Shown here: piece after piece, positions 59,421 to 64,000 of the stretch
How positions within the stretch are numbered: the stretch's first letter is position 1
Layout of the letters: each line of letters starts with the position of its first letter
From: Dactylonectria macrodidyma
Taxonomy: Eukaryota > Ascomycota > Sordariomycetes > Hypocreales > Nectriaceae
Length of the DNA: 64,000 bases
Reading direction: 5' to 3'
NCBI GenBank assembly: GCA_020744425.1
Contig: JAGMUV010000001.1
Coordinates: 2,914,001 to 2,978,000 of the forward strand
Notes under the pieces: model-generated
The model's input: only the letters and a program-made list of their open reading frames with translations
Told to the model about the DNA's origin: nothing
Databases searched by the model: none
Made by a program: the position numbers and the translations under genes

Positions 59421-60410
59421 TATAACTATAAGAATCTTTATTATTCTTTTTAAGATCTTATAATAAACTTCTATTTTAAATATTCTTTAAATATAAAATA
59501 TAAGAATTATTTATTAACTAATATTTTATTATTATTAAAGTTATATTATGAACTAATAGTATTAACTCTTCTATTCTTTAAGCCTTTTTAATAAATAGTA
59601 ATATAATTAAATTCTAAAAGATATTTAATATATTATAATTATTATTAATAAAGTTCTAAAGGAATAGTAAAATAAAAGATATTCTTATAATTTATATAAA
59701 CTTTAATTTTATATTTATTTCTTAAAAAGTAATATTATAATTCTTTAAAACTATTAATAATTATAAAGAATTCTTTATTATAAATAGAATAGTTAAATTC
59801 TATATTATATTTTTTATATAAGAAAATAATAATAAAGTATAATACTTTATTATTATTCTATTATTTAATTTAAGTACTTTATATAAAGTCTAAACAGTCT
59901 ATTTTTAATCTAATTTCTTATTTAAGGTTAAAGATTATTAAGATAAGTTTATTTAAAATAGTTTTTTTTTAATTTTATTAAATGTATTTTTTATAATAAT
60001 ATCTTATTAAAAGTTTACTCTTTTTTATATAATGTTAGTAAGTAATATAATATATTTACTAAACCTTTTAATAAATTTTTAATAGTAATTAGTAAATTTT
60101 AAAAAGGATTATACTTTTAAAATATTTATTAGTTTTAGCTATTTACTAATTATAATAATTTTCTTTAAATCTAATTTAATCTTATTATAAAAAATTATAT
60201 AATTAAGACATTCTACTTTTAGAATATAAAAATAACCTTTTTTAGTTTAATTAATAACTTATAGTCTTATAGTACTTTTAGTATTTTATAAATATATTTT
60301 ATATATTCTTCTTCTATTTTAAAGAAAATAAGAATATTATTTAAGTAATATATAATAAATATATGAAAATATTCTTATAATATATTATTAATTATATATT
60401 AGAATATAAT
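59421..60410. other. AT-rich sequence without features
   Basis: RIP-type composition; nothing legible on either strand. Confidence 0.5.
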
Positions 60411-60814
60411 TGTTACAACCTGGGCGAGCCGGGCGTGTATGAGACTCTATTTAATAGCTGTTATCTACACCTATGATCGCTACTATTGTGATTATAGACT
60501 TATCTTTTAGCCTGACGGGCTAGGAGACATAATGCGAAGTGTGGATCGTTATAATAATTAGGATATTTATAAGTCTAAAAGGCATAATAAGGTATTTATA
60601 TAATCTAAACTTTATTTTAAATGCAGTTTTCTATTTATATTAAAAATTAGAGTGAAAAATTGTGTCTTCTGTGCTTACTGCCTATGCCTTAAGGTTTTAA
60701 AGCAAGCTTTATATACTCTTTCTCTTCTATATAGAATTAGCTAGAAGCTGATTGCTAAGCCTCGTAGCAATAGGTAGCAATAAGTAGCAACTTTCGCCTC
60801 TGACATATCTAACA
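60411..60814 (-). mobile_element. 3' LTR of the copia element, 404 bp
   Basis: Begins TGTTACAACC and ends ATATCTAACA, giving 5-bp inverted ends TGTTA/TAACA. On the minus strand it is preceded by a purine-rich GAGGAGGTG, a plausible polypurine tract, and then by the copia coding remnant. The partner LTR would lie beyond 64,000. Confidence 0.7.
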
Positions 60815-63800
60815 CACCTCCTCAGATTCAATGACTTCTTATTAAGTCTGAAGCCCTTCTTCGTCCTTCTAAAGCCTCTTTCTAATGTCTTTTAATCTAA
60901 GTTAATATAAAAAGCGGTTCTATTTTCTAGTTAGAAGTGCTTTTATTATACAATTTATAACTATATCTATTAATTTAATATATTTAACTTGAATTTTCTC
61001 TCTTTAAACCTCCTATTTAAGCTAATAATTATAAATATTAATATATTATAACTTAGTCCTTAAAGTAGCTATCTTAACTATTATAAGGTTAATAGTTTAA
61101 GTATTATTATAGTTAATTTAAATAGTTAAGTCATTTAGTTAAACTATTAGCTCCTTAAGTAATTAGCTTATAAAGAGAGATTCCTTAGCTGCTTATACTA
61201 AGGCTAGGAGCTCTGCTTTTATTATTAATATTATAACTATATCTTATTTATTAGCTCTCTATCCAATCAGTCTATTAAATAGCTTAATAGTATATGCTTA
61301 TAAGCTCTTCTAATTAGTTATATTATTAGTAAAAGAGGCATTACTAATAATACTAAGACCGCTAAGCCTTCTAAAGGATAGAGCTAGGTTCTTTATATAT
61401 ATAAAGTAATGGATAATGCAATTAGCCGTTTCTTAATATATTTAACTTAGATTAGTAAGGAATCTGGCTAATCTAGAGATAGTAAAGGCTATATTAAGTC
61501 AGGTGTTAACTATAATATAGAGGATTAATCTGATCTTATATTAGTATTATTAAATTTCTATTAAAGTTACTAGCCTTATTATAAGCTATAGTTCTAACTG
61601 AGTTATTAGTACTATAGCTATTCTATTATTAGCTAAGTTTATAATTTTCTTAATATAGGCTACTTAAGATAGCTAGATCTTCTTTATAAGTTAATCTTAT
61701 ATAACTTCTATTCTAAAGAACTATTATATAAGGTTACTACTTATTAGTTTATATCTTAATTAGAGTTATTTAATTAAGTCCTTAGCTTTATTTTCTTATA
61801 TTTTCTTATAAGTTAGAATAATATTATTAATATATATAAAGAAGAGGATTCCTTCTTTTTTAAAGTAGTAAGGCTTATATAGAACTGGTTTATAGCCTAG
61901 CTTTAAGAGGGTCTTAGAAAGCTCCTTTTACTATAGTAAAAGTAAGACTCTCAGTCTATATAGAGCTTTATTAAGCTTTAGGATAGTTCCTGCCTTTTTA
62001 TAGCCAGGAGGCATCTATATAAAGATATCTTAATTAATTAGGGCATATATAAATGTATTAACTATATTATATTAGACTATTTCTAGATTAAACTTTACTA
62101 TAATAGCTATTAAGGTCTGAAAGGACTTTTTAGCTAAGGTAGCTATATATGTATCTTATAGCTTCCCTTTTGCTTATTAGTCTTTTTAAACTACTAGCCA
62201 GGCCTTACATTTCTGAAAGTAACTGTATTTATCTGTTTTATAGATATATACTTATATGTAGCCTAAGACCTGTCAATTAGATGCTTAAGGGTCCTTAGCT
62301 CAGATCTTAGTCTATAACTTGATTTCCTTATGACTTTAAAGATAGATTTCTTTAGCTATTGCATCTGATAGGAAGGGTGTATTATAATGTAAGTAGAAGC
62401 TCTTGATTTCTATCTAACTGAGGGCTCGCGGCAGACCTATTTGTAGGTTGCCCTCATAGCTATGATAAGGTTCTCGGTAGACCGGATCCCAAGGGATCCG
62501 GGTCTTTGAGACCGGCTTGTTAGGAAGCCGGGTCTTCGAGACCGGCTTGCTAGAAAGCCGGGTCTTTAAGACCGGTTTGCTAGAGATCCGAGCCTTTGAG
62601 ACTGGTCTTCAGTCTTAATAGTTAATAGATATAATATTAGCCTTTTAGAAGAGGTTTCCTAATAGATATTCTATAAGATCTTAATGCTTTATTAATACTA
62701 AAAGTAGTGCATTTCTATATACCTTTACTCTTTTATAGATCTTCTATTCTATTAAGGTTTATAAAAGAGATTTAATTCTAATTAAAAAAGCTATATATTA
62801 TATAATCATTTTATTCTCTTATTTTAATATATTTTAAAGTAATTATATAAATAGAGCAAATAGTAATATATCTAAAAGCATAAAGAAGTCTTTATATTCT
62901 GCCCTTTTTACTTATAAGATTTTATTAATTACTATTATAAGACGGTTTTCTATAAGTTCATTTAAGTCTTCTTCTTTAGGAAAATCTACTTTAATATAGT
63001 CTTTAGTCTTTAGCTAATTAATCGGTTTGTCTTATTAAAGGGATATAATTTATACGATTTCTTCTAAGTCTACTTCTAAAAGGTTATCTTTAAAGTTTTC
63101 TTAGTTCCTATTATAGCCCTTATCTTTATTAAAAATAATATCTTAAGTACTTACTATTCAATTAATTATAAAGACCTAGATTCTATAGATATTTAAGGAT
63201 TTATATTTAATTAAGAAGCTAATCTATCTTTTTAGCTTAAGTTATATCTTATAGTTAAACTTTTATTATACTTTAAAGGTTATAGTATAAGCTTTATAAT
63301 TAAATACTTTTAAATATATTTAGTTAGGCTGTTTTACTAATTATAGAATTCCTCTAGCTCTAGCTATTATAGTATGTAATTAATTATATAGTGTTTTCTA
63401 GCCTGATTTATAGTTTAGCGTTTAGTTATATAAATAAACTGCTATTCTGCTAATTTCTAGCTATAGTTAATAAAAGAACTTAGTGCCTATTTATATAGCT
63501 CTTTCCTTATCCTTTATTATACTCTCTAAGTGTTTAGTACTACTAGTTTATACTTAGTTATATAGTGCTAAAGGCTTAATAATAATAGCTCTATTCTATA
63601 TAAAGTTTCTAACTTATAGTTTAACCTCTATAATCTTATTATTATATTTAATAACTTTAACCTTAATATTATATTAAACTTCTAAGTATTTAAAAAAGGA
63701 TTTAAAGACTATAATTATAGCCTTTATTATTTAAGATATAAGGTAATAATCCTAAATATAACCTATTAATTAGTAAGTAAGTAATATTTATAAGGTATAG

Positions 63801-64000
63801 CTACCTATCCCTTCTTTATAATTATAAAAATTAATAGTAATATATTTACCTACTCTCTAGTCAGACTGCTTTAGAGCCTGTCTAACTTATCTTTTAATTT
63901 TTAATAGGCTATAGGCATTATATTTAACTATTATTAGTCTTTGAATTCATACCCCTTAAGACACTAAGATGAGGTGTTTAAAAGCTTATAGTCCTGGATG
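60815..64000 (-). pseudogene. RIP-degraded Ty1/copia polyprotein (integrase, RT), cut by window edge
   Basis: Minus-strand translation through many stops is clearly copia. Integrase end: KYKSLNIYRI, then VSTQDIIFNKDKGYNRN (about 63,215-63,110). RT start: YIYKTDKYSYFQKCKAWLVV (about 62,260-62,200), then LAKKSFQTLIAIIVKFNLEI, FIYALI, MPPGYKKAGTILKLNKALY (about 62,010-61,950) and FFIYINNIILTY near 61,840, the YVDD-box position. RNase H should follow toward 61,000. Order integrase-RT, with the LTR to the left, fits the minus strand. Confidence 0.8.
62495..62612. repeat. 30-bp repeat, four copies, hairpin-forming, inside the copia remnant
   Basis: Units such as GCCGGGTCTTCGAGACCGGC plus TTGCTAGAAA repeat four times; each holds the inverted repeat GGTCT-TCG-AGACC. 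In the element's reading direction they encode a ten-residue KPVSKTRLP-like repeat in the linker between integrase and RT. Confidence 0.8.

Overview
The window looks like a filamentous ascomycete (Pezizomycotina) chromosome. Introns are short (46-117 nt) with GT...AG ends. The gene families are fungal: STAND/NLR proteins with NB-ARC or NACHT domains, SesA, Clr5-ankyrin, velvet, and a Hop-like MULE. Large AT-rich blocks carry the C-to-T/G-to-A scars of repeat-induced point mutation (RIP). I cannot name the species.

1-16.0 kb is an NLR island. Two apparent effector/receptor pairs lie here, each linked by a shared short motif at the effector C-terminus and the receptor N-terminus. Pair 1, minus strand: a nucleoside-phosphorylase-like (PNP_UDP) protein at 1942-3261, interrupted by one in-frame TAG, followed by an NB-ARC NLR at 1-1430 that runs off the window edge. 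Both carry an F-x-G-P-[IL]-S-G-x-Y-V...G-G-T motif. Pair 2, plus strand: a SesA protein with a C-terminal sigma amyloid motif (9921-10541) and a sigma-NACHT-ankyrin NLR (12553-16037, one intron, 10 ankyrin repeats). Between and around them lie dead relatives: an NLR post-NACHT fragment (3.7-4.3 kb), an ankyrin scrap (9.16-9.4 kb), a second SesA-sigma pseudogene in reverse orientation (11.44-12.16 kb), a kinase remnant and a decayed hypothetical gene.

16-22.4 kb is a gene-free RIP-degraded block with solo LTRs and small TA-flanked inverted-repeat elements (Vader/Tan1-like pogo MITEs). 22.4-35.5 kb has normal base composition: an intact aldo/keto reductase, a Clr5-ankyrin gene broken by one TAA, an intact small velvet-domain gene, two doubtful small ORFs and several minisatellites.

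35.5-64 kb is AT-rich transposon wreckage: a short LTR element with a nested solo LTR, more MITEs and solo LTRs, a long RIP-mutated PIF1-like helicase element (possible Helitron) on the minus strand, and a RIP-mutated Ty1/copia element entering from the right edge. Inside the helicase wreck sits one un-mutated, apparently complete 2,867-bp MULE transposon (44-bp perfect terminal inverted repeats, 8-bp target duplication, 775-aa transposase with one intron), which therefore arrived after RIP.

Taken together the left arm is a birth-and-death cluster of fungal cell-death/incompatibility type receptors and effectors beside a RIP-scarred repeat landscape. Two genes (PNP effector, Clr5-ankyrin) have otherwise open frames closed by a single stop that a RIP-type CpA-to-TpA change could produce.
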